Shown: positions 8,709-16,648 of the stretch, in pieces
Numbering within the stretch: the first letter of the stretch is position 1
Layout of the letters: every line of letters begins with the position of its first letter
From: JANJWP01 sp964540725
Lineage (GTDB): Bacteria; Patescibacteriota; Gracilibacteria; BD1-5; UBA2023
Direction of reading: 5' to 3'
Assembly (NCBI GenBank): GCA_964540725.1
Contig: CAZINU010000011.1
Coordinates: 1 to 26,584, forward strand
Length of the DNA: 26,584 nt
Translations under genes and position numbers: made by a program
The notes under the pieces: generated by a model
What the model saw: only the letters and a program-made list of their open reading frames with translations
Databases searched by the model: none
What the model was told of the DNA's origin: nothing

Positions 8709-8743
8709 CGGGGGGAGAATCATATACTCCCCCCGTTTTCGTT
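8709..8743 (+). terminator. Rho-independent terminator after the membrane protein gene
   Basis: A 9-bp stem CGGGGGGAG/CTCCCCCCG (8709-8717 and 8727-8735) with a 9-nt loop is followed by TTTTCGTTT. The rest of 8671-8890 holds no gene that I can support. Confidence 0.8.
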
Positions 8744-8890
8744 TGGGGGTTCCCGTAAAACGCGGAATTCGCGTTCCCGTCTGCGGTGCCCGCTCGACGT
8801 ACCACGCAGTACGCCTCGCTCGGCTCCTCGCCGGTCACGCGAATTCCATCGTTTTCCGAAAACCCCTTATCGCCCCATCTCATCCTATCC

Positions 8891-9457
8891 ATGAAAAAAC
8901 GTCTCGTCATCGGACTCGCCGGCTCCGTCGGAGCCGGAAAAGGAACCGCCGCCGCCTACCTCGAACGCCGGTACGGGGCCGCGTATTTCCGGTTTTCCGA
9001 CCCGTTCCGGGCCGTTTTGAAGGCGCTCTACGTGGACGATTCCCGATCGAACCTCCAGTTCGTTTCGAAGCTTCTTCGTGACGCGTACGGACAAGACATT
9101 CTCTCGGTCATCGCCCAGAAGGCCATCGACGGAAGCGATCGGCGGATCGTCGTAATCGACGGGGTGCGCCGTGCGTCGGACCTCGAAGGAATCGCGTCCG
9201 ACCCGAATTTCCGCCTCCTCTACATCGACGCCGATATCCGGCTTCGATACGAGCGCATCGTCTTACGGGCCCAGAACCGGGGCGATAGCGAGAAAACGTA
9301 CGAGGATTTCCTGAAAGAGGAGCAAGGGGAAACCGAAATCACGATCCGCTGACTGCGCGACATCGCCCACGCGGTCGTCCAAAACGACACGGCCGAAGCC
9401 GAATTCTACGCCGCCATCGACGCGTTCGTGGCGGAGGGGTTGGCAGAGGAAACATAA
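8891..9457 (+). CDS. P-loop nucleotide kinase (dNMP kinase/dephospho-CoA kinase-like) with one UGA (Gly) codon
   Basis: The ATG at 8891 begins MKKRLVIGLAGSVGAGKGT, a Walker A P-loop (GSVGAGKGT) near residues 11-19. In the standard code the ORF would end at TGA 9350-9352. Read as glycine (residue 154) the frame continues as LRDIAHAVVQNDTAEAEFY and ends in TAA, giving 188 residues. That C-terminal 'L-R-x-x-A-x-x-V-x-x-N-D' segment is typical of nucleotide kinases of the AAA_18/CoaE-like group, so its in-frame presence supports readthrough. FSDPFR, VVIDGVRRASDLEG and YIDADIRLRYERI are consistent with LID and substrate regions. The exact substrate (a deoxynucleoside monophosphate or a coenzyme precursor) cannot be settled by eye. 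Confidence 0.85.
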
Positions 9458-9478
9458 TATCCGTTCGCGACGAACGAG

Positions 9479-9510
9479 TCCCGGATTCCTAAAACGGAGT
9501 TCGGGATTTT
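9479..9510 (+). terminator. Terminator after the nucleotide kinase gene
   Basis: An 11-bp stem with two G-U pairs (9479-9489 with 9496-9506), a 6-nt loop TAAAAC, then TTTT. Confidence 0.6.
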
Positions 9511-9544
9511 CGAAATCCGTATCCGTTGCCGTCCGCGGTCGGGG

Positions 9545-11113
9545 TTATGAAACCGGAACATCCGTTGCCGCACTCCGGACCTTCCATTTCCCCACCTTCC
9601 CCCGAAGCATGAGGAGTCATGGAACTCCGTACGTCACCGCGAAGATTCCGGTGACGACCGCAAGCGAAGCGAACGTTCCGAAGGCGAATTCGGACGTGAC
9701 CCAAACGGCCAATGCGGACGCGAGAATGCCGAGCGCCGCGTTGGCCGCGAGCGGGCGCGAGGCAGCCGCTACCGAAGCGCCGGTATGGATTTTTGCCGTA
9801 CGGGCCGTAACGACGAGGAGGAGAATTTGCGAAACGAGGGTCACGAAGGCGGAGCCGACGAACGAGAAAAACGGAATGACGAGCGCGTTTCCGACGAGGT
9901 TGAAGAGCGCGATTTTCGCATTGATTTTCAAGAGTTCCGCCTGCTTTCCCGCCGCGATGAGCAGGTACGTGGAGAGAGAAGAGAGGAAGAAAAACAGGAA
10001 GACGAACGCGACCACGCGCATGGCGTCGGGCGACGACCAACCGGAAGGTCCGGCGCCCAGGTATTCGGCGTTCGCGATGAACGCGACGACCGGAGATGCC
10101 GCCGCGAACAGAAAGAACGCGATTCCCGCACCGAAGAACGAAAGGATGCCGAGCGCCTTGGCAACGAGCGCGTCGAATTCTTCCTTACGCCCCTTTTTGA
10201 AGGCTTCGGTCAAAAGCGGGAGCATCGAATTCAGGAAGACCGTTCAAAACATCATGCCGACTTCGACGATCTTCATGGGCACGCCGTAGAGGGCGATGTC
10301 GGTATCCGCGTGGGATCGGGGTTCGAGTACCGAGAGCAGTATGACGTCCACTTTGAAGAACACCGCGTTCAGAAAGAGCGCGAGCCCGTAGGGGAGGGAG
10401 GCTTTCAGAATGTGGGCGGCGTACGCGCGGTCGAACGCGAAGCCGATGGCGTGCACGCGGCGGGAATACCAGTAGAGAAGCCCCGTCATGACGACGTTCC
10501 CGAGAAGCCCCGAAAGCATGACGGCCGCGAGCGAGAGGGTGGGGAAGAGGTTCGGATCGTACGCTCCGAACCACGATTGCCCGAGGGTCGTTTTCGGAAG
10601 CAGGAAGGTGACGATCGCGACCATCGAAAGGAGGTTCGCGATCTTTCCGAGCGTGGTCGAAACGAAGGAGAATTCGGTTTTAAGGTACGCCTGAAGGAGC
10701 GAGAGGACGGACGAACCTACGAGCCCGAACAGCGTAAAGACTCCGGCGATACAGATTCCCACCATGGCCGGAAGGCCCGAATACCCCGGAAGGAAAGCGG
10801 CGATTCCGAGCGAGAGCGCGATGATGCCGAATCCCATGCCCGTCCGGATGGTGAGGACCGTTCCGGCGATCTTCCGTACGGCTTCGTCGTCGTCCTTGCG
10901 TTCCGAGATTTCCCGAACGGTGATGGTGTAGAGCCCCAAGTCCGCGATGACCGCGAAGATGGAGAGGTAATTGTAGATCTTCGAATAGAGCCCGTATCCC
11001 TCGAGGTCGAGGTAGTTGGTAAGGATCTTGATGAGGAAGATCGAAATGACCGCCGTGGAGATTTTTCCGGCAATCTGCGCGAGGGCGTTGAGGTAGGCTT
11101 TTTTCGCGGTCAT
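9545..11113 (-). CDS. MATE/Wzx-type polysaccharide or lipid flippase with two UGA (Gly) codons
   Basis: The 522-residue polytopic membrane protein of the oligosaccharide flippase superfamily (Wzx/MurJ-like) appears as two ORFs plus a tail in the standard code. TGA at 10244-10246 (residue 290) gives GMMF-G-TVFLNSMLPLLTEAF, and TGA at 9617-9619 (residue 499) gives TYGVP-G-LLMLRGKVG. The frame ends in TAA. Features are the N-terminal KKAYLNALAQIAGKISTAVISIFLIKILTNYL, a gate-like stretch DLGLYTITVREISE, and about 14 hydrophobic helices throughout. The member is expected to flip lipid-linked glycans across the cytoplasmic membrane. The start lies 6 bp downstream of the PEGA-like gene, so the two are probably co-transcribed and may act together in envelope glycan export. 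Confidence 0.9.
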
Positions 11114-11119
11114 CGGGCG

Positions 11120-12274
11120 CTACTCGAAATTTTCAAGGATTTCCCGGCTTCCGTCCGCGCTTTCGAGCACGACAGCGCCGTTTTCGAGCAAGAGGTACCG
11201 GTAATCGGCGTCGCTCTCGAAGACGACGTTCCGATTGCCGGCCCCGGAATCGAGCACGATGCGCGATGTAAGAGCGTCTTCGAATCCGAGGATCGACGCC
11301 TTGGCCGTATCGCCCTTCGGAACGAGTCCCAGAACCCTGCCGCCGGAAAGCAGTACGTAGTCGCCGTAGAGCGGGTTTTTGGAAACCGATCCGTAGGTTC
11401 GGTCGAAGGCCGTCACCGATCCCGACGCGACCGCCGTAACGACCGATCCGTCGCCGATACGGGCGATTTTCTCGACGCCGGTTCCGAAATTCGGAAACTC
11501 CCGGGTTCCGGTTCTGAGGTCGAAGAGCGCGGAGAGCTTTCCGGCTTCGAGCCAGAGAAGGCCGTCGGCGTCGGAATAGGCGATGCCGGGTTTTTCGTTC
11601 GACGCGAAGAGGACGGTGTCTTTTCCGCCGGTTCGGGCCACGAGTCGGAATTTCGGCGAGACGTCGGTGAAGTAGTCGGTACCGCCGAAAGTTCCCAGAA
11701 CGGTCCTTCCGGCCGCTTCCGCCCCGGTTTCCGAAAGGAGCGCGCGCTTGCCGCGGATATCGCCGATAGCTTCCGTTCGGTCTTTTCGGTATTCGGCGGT
11801 TCGAACGTCGCGCACCATCGATACCGTCCTATAGAGCCGGTCGGAACGTTCGAGCCGGATTTTTTCCGAATGCGGTTTGAAACCCTCGGAGACGGCGACG
11901 AGGTCGTACTCGAACGGCGGAATGCCCTCGAGCGCGCAATTGCCGGCGCATTCGACCGCGACGACGTCGACCCCGTTTTTCTGCACGGAGACGCGCGCGG
12001 TTTCGGCGCCCTCGATTTTTACCGAAACCGACGCCACGCTCCGGACGAAGAACGCGTCCACGGCGTACCATCCGATTCCGAGGACGAACACGAGCGTCAG
12101 CGCGGCCGTTTGGCGGTTAGAAAGGCGCGACGAAGCGAGCCAGAGAAAGCTTCACAGTCCGCAGAGCACGGTGACGGCGCGAACGCCGTGGCCGAAGAAA
12201 AGGAAATCCGCGATGCCGAAGAGGACGACGCCGGAAAGCAGGAGGACGGGGATTTGGACAGGGCGTATGGACAT
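11120..12274 (-). CDS. Membrane protein with three N-terminal helices and a PEGA-like exported domain; one UGA (Gly) codon
   Basis: The standard code finds only a shorter ORF with a GTG start at 12091. Reading TGA at 12152-12154 as glycine (residue 41, VLCGL-G-SFLWLA) joins it to an ATG at 12274, giving 384 residues ending in TAG. The added region supplies two clean transmembrane helices (about 7-26 and 33-48). A third lies at about 55-75. A PEGA-like beta domain follows (SVSVKIEGAETARVSVQKNG...IPPFEYDLVAVSEGFKP), then about 250 residues of repetitive beta-strand-rich sequence (GKRALLSETG, DADGLLWLEAGKLSALFDLRTG, GDYVLLSGGRVLGLV) that could form a propeller. I infer an exported surface or envelope domain. 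It lies upstream of the flippase. Confidence 0.82.
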
Positions 12275-12289
12275 GTATGGAAAGCTCGC

Positions 12290-12309
12290 TACAATGCGGT
12301 GGACTATAC
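12290..12309 (+). promoter_or_regulatory. Possible -10 boxes for holB
   Basis: TACAAT (12290-12295) and TATACC (12304-12309) lie in the short divergent region before the delta' gene. Neither has a clear -35 partner. Confidence 0.3.
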
Positions 12310-12330
12310 CGATAACACCCCCCTTTGCAA

Positions 12331-13059
12331 ATGCGGAGCGACTTGGCTTCGATCGTCGGGCAATTCCTCGAAGGGGTCGCCGTCCCCCCGGTTCTCTGTT
12401 CCGAATATTCCGCGTTCGACGCCCTCTCGGAAATTTTGTCCGAAGAGGTGTTCGGGCGTGCCGATTGCGTCGAGAATCCCAAGCCCGACGTCTACGCCTT
12501 CGAAGCGACCGTGAAAACGAAGGAACCGACCTACTCGGTCGCCGACGTCCGCTCCGTTATCGAGAAGGCCCATTTGAGTTCCGGGGGCGCGAGAAAGACC
12601 TTCGTGCTCTTCGACGCGGATTGCATGACCCCGGAGGCGGCCAACGCGTTTTTAAAGACGCTCGAAGACGTTCCGCCCAATACGTTCTTCATTCTGACCG
12701 TCACCAATCGGGGAAAGCTTCTCGAAACCGTGCTTTCGCGCTGCCTGTTCATCGATTCCAACGATTCCGCCCTCGTTCCTTCCGATCGCGCGAAAGAGGC
12801 CGTCGCCGCGTTCTTCGAACGAAACGACTTCGCCCCTTTGGCCGAATTCGCCTTTTCGAAGCCCGACCGGTCCGAGTGTTTGGGAGCGCTATCGTGCCTT
12901 TCGGACCGTATCCGCTCGGGAGACGTCCGCGATTCCGAGACGGCATCGGCCATTGCGGCCGCCTTTTCCACTATCGCCTCGACGAACGTCGTCCCGTTCT
13001 GGGAGCTCGACCGGGTGTTGCTGCGGCTTGCGGCCACCAAGGCGGAACGCGGCCGATAA
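12331..13059 (+). CDS. holB: DNA polymerase III delta' subunit
   Basis: The 242-residue clamp-loader subunit is short compared with typical delta' (about 330). Diagnostic segments are SVADVRSVIEKAHLSS, ARKTFVLFDADCMTPEAANAFLKTLEDVPPNTFFILTVTNR and LLETVLSRC, matching the conserved 'D-x-x-x-M-x-x-x-A-x-N-A-L-L-K-x-L-E-E-P-P' and 'I-x-S-R-C' elements. No Walker A motif is visible, as expected for delta'. The start is uncertain: ATG at 12331 is used, and an in-frame TTG lies at 12325. It ends in TAA and is followed by a strong bidirectional terminator. Confidence 0.9.
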   Translation: MRSDLASIVGQFLEGVAVPPVLCSEYSAFDALSEILSEEVFGRADCVENPKPDVYAFEATVKTKEPTYSVADVRSVIEKAHLSSGGARKTFVLFDADCMTPEAANAFLKTLEDVPPNTFFILTVTNRGKLLETVLSRCLFIDSNDSALVPSDRAKEAVAAFFERNDFAPLAEFAFSKPDRSECLGALSCLSDRIRSGDVRDSETASAIAAAFSTIASTNVVPFWELDRVLLRLAATKAERGR

Positions 13060-13082
13060 CCGGAGCGCGCGTTCTCGGTTCG

Positions 13083-13120
13083 AAACCCCGACCGGGCATG
13101 GTACGCCCGGTCGGGGTTTT
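13083..13120. terminator. Bidirectional terminator between holB and mscS
   Basis: A perfect 15-bp stem (13083-13097 with 13105-13119) with a 7-nt loop has A-run and T-run flanks, serving two converging genes. Confidence 0.9.
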
Positions 13121-13163
13121 CATTCGTTTCGAATTCGAAAAAACGGCGGACGTTCCGGTCAAA

Positions 13164-14012
13164 CTACGCCACCGCTTCGGATTTTAGAAAATTCGCGACG
13201 TTCTTCGCGACCGTTCTTCGGGTTTCGTCCAGCAGTTCGGGGTCGGTTTCGATTTTCAGCGTTCCTTTTACCGCATCGACGCCCGTTTCGGTCACCGAGA
13301 ATTTGAGCTTGGCGCCGGAGAGTTTCTTGGGAAGCTTCGCCGCCGCCTCCAGACAGGCGTCGATATCGTCGAACGGACGGAGGACGATCGAAATTTCCGC
13401 GGTTTTCGCCGCCGCCTCGGAGAGGTTCTCGATAGGCTCGGCGGTAAGGAACTTGTTCGGAACGAAGACCGTATGGCCCGATTTGTCGGTCAATCGGGTG
13501 TGCGAGAGGGTGATTTCCTCGACCGTTCCCTCGAACCCCTTTATGCGGATGCGGTCGGAGATTTTGAAAAATTTCCCGAAGATGAGCGAGAGGCTTCCGA
13601 AGAGGTTGGACGCGATTTCTTTCGAGGCGAGGGCGAAGGCGAGTCCCCCGATTCCGGCACCCGTAAGGAGCGCGCTCACGTTCACGCCGAGCGTGGAGAG
13701 GAGGAAGAAGGTTCCGAACCCCCACACGAGCGCGTTCATGACGTATTTGAGAAGGGGGAGGAGTTTGCGAGCCAGCGCGCTTCCGCGGAGGACCCGCTCG
13801 AACGCCTTCTCGAGCAACCGGATTCCCACGCCGGAAGCGAGGGCGATGACGGAAACCCCGATACAGAAGTCGAGAACGGTTTCGACGGTTTTCCGATACG
13901 TCGAGACCGACGGAGCCGTTTCCGAAAGGAACGACCACCCGTACGCGTCCATGAAAAACGCGGTTCCGGCGAAGGCGGCGAGAAGGAGGGAAGAGATGAT
14001 GGGAAAGCGCAT
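13164..14012 (-). CDS. mscS: MscS-family mechanosensitive channel
   Basis: The 282-residue small-conductance mechanosensitive channel protein has three N-terminal helices (about 5-22, 47-70 and 85-108). The pore-lining TM3 is rich in small residues (ALLTGAGIGGLAFALASKEIASNLFGSLSLIF). The beta domain follows (GKFFKISDRIRIKGFEGTVEEITLSHTRLTDKSGHTVFVPNKFL), then an alpha-beta C-terminus. The length matches E. coli MscS (286). It protects against hypo-osmotic shock by opening under membrane tension. It ends in TAG. A TAGAAT box on the minus strand at 14040-14035, 22 nt upstream of the ATG, could be its -10. Confidence 0.95.
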   Translation of the reverse strand: MRFPIISSLLLAAFAGTAFFMDAYGWSFLSETAPSVSTYRKTVETVLDFCIGVSVIALASGVGIRLLEKAFERVLRGSALARKLLPLLKYVMNALVWGFGTFFLLSTLGVNVSALLTGAGIGGLAFALASKEIASNLFGSLSLIFGKFFKISDRIRIKGFEGTVEEITLSHTRLTDKSGHTVFVPNKFLTAEPIENLSEAAAKTAEISIVLRPFDDIDACLEAAAKLPKKLSGAKLKFSVTETGVDAVKGTLKIETDPELLDETRRTVAKNVANFLKSEAVA

Positions 14013-14069
14013 GCGAGGGACGATTACGCGCCCGATTCTACCCGCCCTTCCAAAAACTCCAAAAATCGT

Positions 14070-14097
14070 TTGCTTTTTCCCGGCAACCGGATATATT
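14070..14097 (+). promoter_or_regulatory. Promoter of tRNA-Lys
   Basis: TTGCTT at 14070-14075, a 16-bp spacer, then TATATT at 14092-14097, 13 nt before the mature tRNA 5' end. Confidence 0.6.
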
Positions 14098-14110
14098 TCG
14101 CTCCGCTTTC

Positions 14111-14187
14111 GGATTGGTAGCTCAGTCGGTTAGAGCAGGGGCCTCTTAAGCCCAAGGTCGAGGGTTCGAGTCCCTCCCGATCCACCA
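14111..14187 (+). tRNA. tRNA-Lys (anticodon CUU), CCA encoded
   Basis: The cloverleaf folds by eye. The acceptor stem GGATTGG pairs with CCGATCC, with discriminator A and an encoded CCA. The D arm is GCTC...GAGC with GGT in the loop. The anticodon loop CTCTTAA gives anticodon CTT (Lys, AAG codons). The T arm is GAGGG-TTCGAGT-CCCTC. The outermost anticodon-stem pair is a G-A mismatch. Its 3' end (14168-14187) is repeated with one change at 16804-16823, suggesting it served as an insertion site. Similar hairpins follow both copies. Confidence 0.95.
14166..14187 (+). repeat. tRNA-Lys 3' end, left copy of a putative attachment repeat
   Basis: The last 20 nt (14168-14187) match 16804-16823 at 19 of 20 positions in direct orientation. 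In addition, 14166-14182 matches 16649-16665 in inverted orientation at 17 of 17 positions. The segment between the two direct copies is the accessory island. Confidence 0.6.
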
Positions 14188-14203
14188 GTTTTCACAACCA
14201 AAA

Positions 14204-14235
14204 GCGGAGTTCCCGCTATACGGAACGCATATTTT
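14204..14235 (+). terminator. Hairpin and T-run after tRNA-Lys
   Basis: GTTCC (14209-14213) pairs with GGAAC (14222-14226), extended by outer GCG/CGC, and is followed by ATATTTTTA. A GAGTTCCCGCT block in it recurs at the terminator after the second tRNA 3' end copy (16842-16852). Confidence 0.5.
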
Positions 14236-14243
14236 TACCACGA

Positions 14244-14278
14244 ACGACCCGGGGCCGAACGTCCTTAGGGTCGTTTTT
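14244..14278 (+). terminator. Second terminator-like hairpin downstream of tRNA-Lys
   Basis: ACGACCC (14244-14250) pairs with GGGTCGT (14268-14274) and is followed by TTTT. Beyond it, up to 14353, I see no gene. Confidence 0.55.
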
Positions 14279-14353
14279 GGCATTTCAGCGCGAAACAAAG
14301 ACAAAAGTTCCGTTTTCCATTATGACGGCGGCTATTCCTTAGCCACCCTTTTT

Positions 14354-14700
14354 ATGGCACGCGAAATTCCCACCGAAACGAAAATATGGAACGGTACCGA
14401 GTACCGTATCCCGTCCGGCTCCGAATTTTCCAAATGGGCCCATTGCTTCAGTCTCGTCCTCGTCTCCGAATCGCTCGTCCCGGAAGAGCGCCAGTATTGG
14501 TTCGATATCTTCCCGTCCATGACGGACGAACAGCGTTCGAGGCTCGAAACCATCCTCCAGACCGAACAGAACAAACTCGCCGAACTCGAAGCCCGGTATT
14601 CGGAAGAAATCCGGAAACTCAACGAAAAACACCTCCAAGAATGGGAAGCGCTTCGCGTAACTCCTCCGCAACATGTCGTCAAGGTTCGCTTTCTTCGCCC
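14354..14700 (+). CDS. Small coiled-coil protein, 3' end probably replaced by an IS remnant
   Basis: The likely genuine part is about the first 100-115 residues. It begins MAREIPTETKIWNGTEYRIPSG, continues with a WFDIFPSMTDEQRSRLETILQTEQ segment, then a charged helix (ELEARYSEEIRKLNEKHLQEWEAL). I recall similar short proteins of unknown function in other CPR genomes, but cannot name a family. The frame stays open to the TAG at 15475. From about 14700 onward it is antisense to an IS3 transposase and then in frame with an IS30 transposase C-terminus, so the extension is most likely a by-product of insertion. The end given here is approximate. Confidence 0.6.
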
Positions 14701-14710
14701 AACCGATTCT

Positions 14711-15165
14711 CTACTCCCCAGAGGCTCCGGCATCCGTCCGGAGCCTTTCTTTTTCCATAAGGAAGTACCGTTCCCGGAACATCGCCGGCGGCATTTTCAA
14801 GGCCGAATGGATCCGTTTCCGGTTGTGGTAGTGGATGCGGTGGTGGACGGCCTCGATAGCCTCTTCGAACGTGGCGGAGGCGTTCAGGTTGCCCATTTCG
14901 AGCTTGAATTTCCCGTAGTACGACTCCTGGTGGCTATTCTGACACGGCGAAGCCTTGGCGCTCATCGACGGCCGGATTCCGGCCTTCGCCAGCCAGTCGA
15001 AAACGAGGAAACTTCGGTACTCGCTTCATTGGTCGCTGTGGAGGATTTCCGGGGCTTTCCCGACCTTCGCGACGGCGTCGGCGATGGCGGCGAGGACGAA
15101 TTCCTTCGTGCGGACGAGGCCGATGGCGTACCCGACGACCTCGCGCGAATAGGCGTCGCGGACGC
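14711..15165 (-). pseudogene. IS3-family transposase remnant (integrase core), one UGA (Gly) codon
   Basis: The frame reads RDAYSREVVGYAIG, then KAPEILHSDQ-G-SEYRSF, where the glycine is TGA at 15026-15028. SAKASPCQNSHQESYYGKFKLE and VHHRIHYHNRKRIHSALKMPPAMF follow, and the frame ends in TAG. HSD-x-G-S-x-Y (second catalytic Asp) and the N-x-x-x-ES-x-x-x-x-F/L-K (catalytic Glu) are hallmarks of the IS3/rve DDE core. The glycine in HSD-x-G is nearly invariant, so it is an independent proof of the recoding. Everything upstream of about 15165, including the first catalytic Asp and the OrfA part, is missing and replaced by IS30 sequence. It is non-functional as it stands. The 5' boundary is estimated. 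Confidence 0.85.
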
Positions 15166-15475
15166 GGTGAACTCGTTCCTGGAAACGCTGCCGAAAGAAC
15201 TCCGGAAGACCGTCACCTTCGACAACGGCCGGGAGTTCGCGTACCACGCGATGATGGCCGTCGAGGCGTACTTCAGTTGGGAACGCGGTACGAACGAGAA
15301 TTGGAACGGACTTCTGCGGGAATTCTTCCCCAAATTAACGGACTTCGCCACGGTTTCCCAAAAAGACGTGACAAGGGCGTGCCGTTCGCTAAACTCGAGA
15401 CCGCGAAAAAGGCTCGGATACCTTACTCCCGAAGAAGCCTTCCGGAAGGAAATGAAAAGTTGCGTTTCGGTTTAG
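15162..15475 (+). pseudogene. IS30-family transposase C-terminal remnant
   Basis: About 104 residues remain: SFLETLPKELRKTVTFDNGREF, then WERGTNENWNGLLREFFPK, DFATVSQKDVTRACRSLNSRPRKRLGYLTPEEAF, and a TAG stop. The TFDNG aspartate and the WERGTNEN glutamate are the second and third DDE residues of IS30. The part between them seems short (VEAYFSWERG, where relatives have a few more residues before S-W-E-R-G), suggesting a small deletion. The N-terminal half with its helix-turn-helix and first Asp is absent, cut at the junction with the IS3 remnant. The AT-rich segment begins directly after its stop codon. Confidence 0.85.
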
Positions 15476-15485
15476 AATCCAAGTT

Positions 15486-15491
15486 TTATAA
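15486..15491 (+). promoter_or_regulatory. -10 box for the AT-rich gene; likely leaderless transcript
   Basis: A perfect TATAAT ends 8 nt before the ATG at 15500, so transcription should begin at or next to the start codon. A TTGCGT at 15460-15465 is a possible -35 with a long 20-bp spacer. Confidence 0.5.
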
Positions 15492-15499
15492 TCTACAGT

Positions 15500-16507
15500 A
15501 TGGAAATTCGAGCGTGAGATGTTTTCTTATCGAAAAAATTTAAGTTTATAAAGAGTCGTTCGGAACTTTTGATGGAGAAGACTCTTATCTTAATAGTTAC
15601 TAAGAACTCTAAGGGTTTGTTGGTACTGCCAATAACGAAGAAATGAGGGAAACATCGAAATTATGAAAATATAGATTTTAATAATGATTCTGGGTATTGC
15701 GTCTTAATTTGAGAGTTATTTACAGAGGATCCTCTGAGATTGATACAAAAAATCTGACAAATTGAATTGCTACAATTTAAAACAATTCTGACAAGGTTGG
15801 GGGAAACGATAACAAAGACTAAAGTAAGGGACATCACTCTATCTGATGAACTTTGATCTTCGATATCCGGCAATTTCGAAAAACATGTTGCAGCTACTCG
15901 GAGACGATATGCTGAATATTCTCAGTTTCAAAAGATGTTAAATGAGAACTTATGATTAGAAGAACTTACGGGGAAATTAATAGAGACTGTGACATATTTA
16001 ATTGGAAGAAAGTATACAAAAACCAAAGAAAATTTCTTGACGGATGACGTTAAGGATTTGTTAAAACTACTCTGATATCAAGTTCATGATCAAACTAGGT
16101 ACTGAGTATCACCAAGTGGGAAAGATGCTGGAGAACTTGATTTATTGATAGATTCACACTCTAATCTTCCTTCAGCTATTGTTGAAGCCTTTAGGCTATC
16201 TAGTTGCTGAACGTCAGAAGAAATCGTTGAAAGTCATATTGATAAGCTAATCAATAGTTACGATCAAATCTGAAATAAGAGAAACTTTATTCTGGTCTAT
16301 TCAGGAGCTAAGGACTTTGAAGCATTATGGCAAAAATATTTAAAAGCCATTTGAAATTATTCGCCTAAATTCAAATTTTGAGATACAAAGGATAGTACTT
16401 TGAATTATACAAATAAGGCTGGATTAAGGGTAGGGGTAACAGAATATAAGCGGCACGGAATGGAATTGGAGATTTTTCATATTTTTGCAGACTATTATAA
16501 AAAGTAA
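15500..16507 (+). CDS. UGA-rich hypothetical protein, possible nuclease; readable only in code 25
   Basis: This gene is invisible in the standard code. Reading TGA as glycine gives one uninterrupted 335-residue frame from ATG 15500 to TAA 16505-16507, with 12 in-frame TGA codons (residues 6, 49, 71, 86, 119, 152, 192, 202, 237, 258, 285 and 294), about half of its glycines. The N-terminal part (GDVFLSKKFKF...TLILIVTKN...LLVLPITKK) vaguely recalls PemK/MazF-like barrels. The middle is helical (KHVAATRRRYAEYSQFQKML). The C-terminal part has LLGYQVHDQTRYGVSPSGK, DAGELDLLID (D214) and AIVEAFRL (E229), then NFILVYSGAKDFEALWQKYL. This resembles a PD-(D/E)xK-type nuclease core in spacing, but lacks the canonical E-x-K lysine. 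I do not recognise a family. The base composition is AT-rich, unlike its neighbours, indicating recent transfer from an AT-rich relative. Confidence 0.85.
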
Positions 16508-16589
16508 TTTAAGCTTTATTCAGAATTTTGCTATGCCAAGCCAAAAACTCATACCTTCAAAAAATTTGATAACGTGACATAATCTCATC

Positions 16590-16641
16590 TTGAGACATCA
16601 AAAATCCCCCGTCGCAAGACGGGGGATTTTTGATGTCTCAA
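16590..16641. repeat. Perfect 52-nt palindrome: 24-bp stem, GCAA loop
   Basis: Arms 16590-16613 and 16618-16641 are perfect reverse complements around a GCAA tetraloop. The inner part (AAAAATCCCCCGTC and its complement) looks like a bidirectional terminator, with T-runs on both sides; the outer TTGAGACATC extension is unusually long for that. It lies 82 nt after the UGA-rich gene and at the AT-rich/GC-rich boundary. The stretch 16508-16589 holds nothing else that I recognise. Confidence 0.9.
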
Positions 16642-16648
16642 GACTGAA

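Noticed and set aside
9785..12514. 909-codon plus-strand open frame
   Set aside because: It lies antisense to the flippase and the PEGA-like gene, has a highly charged composition typical of GC-rich shadow frames, and has no recognisable domain.
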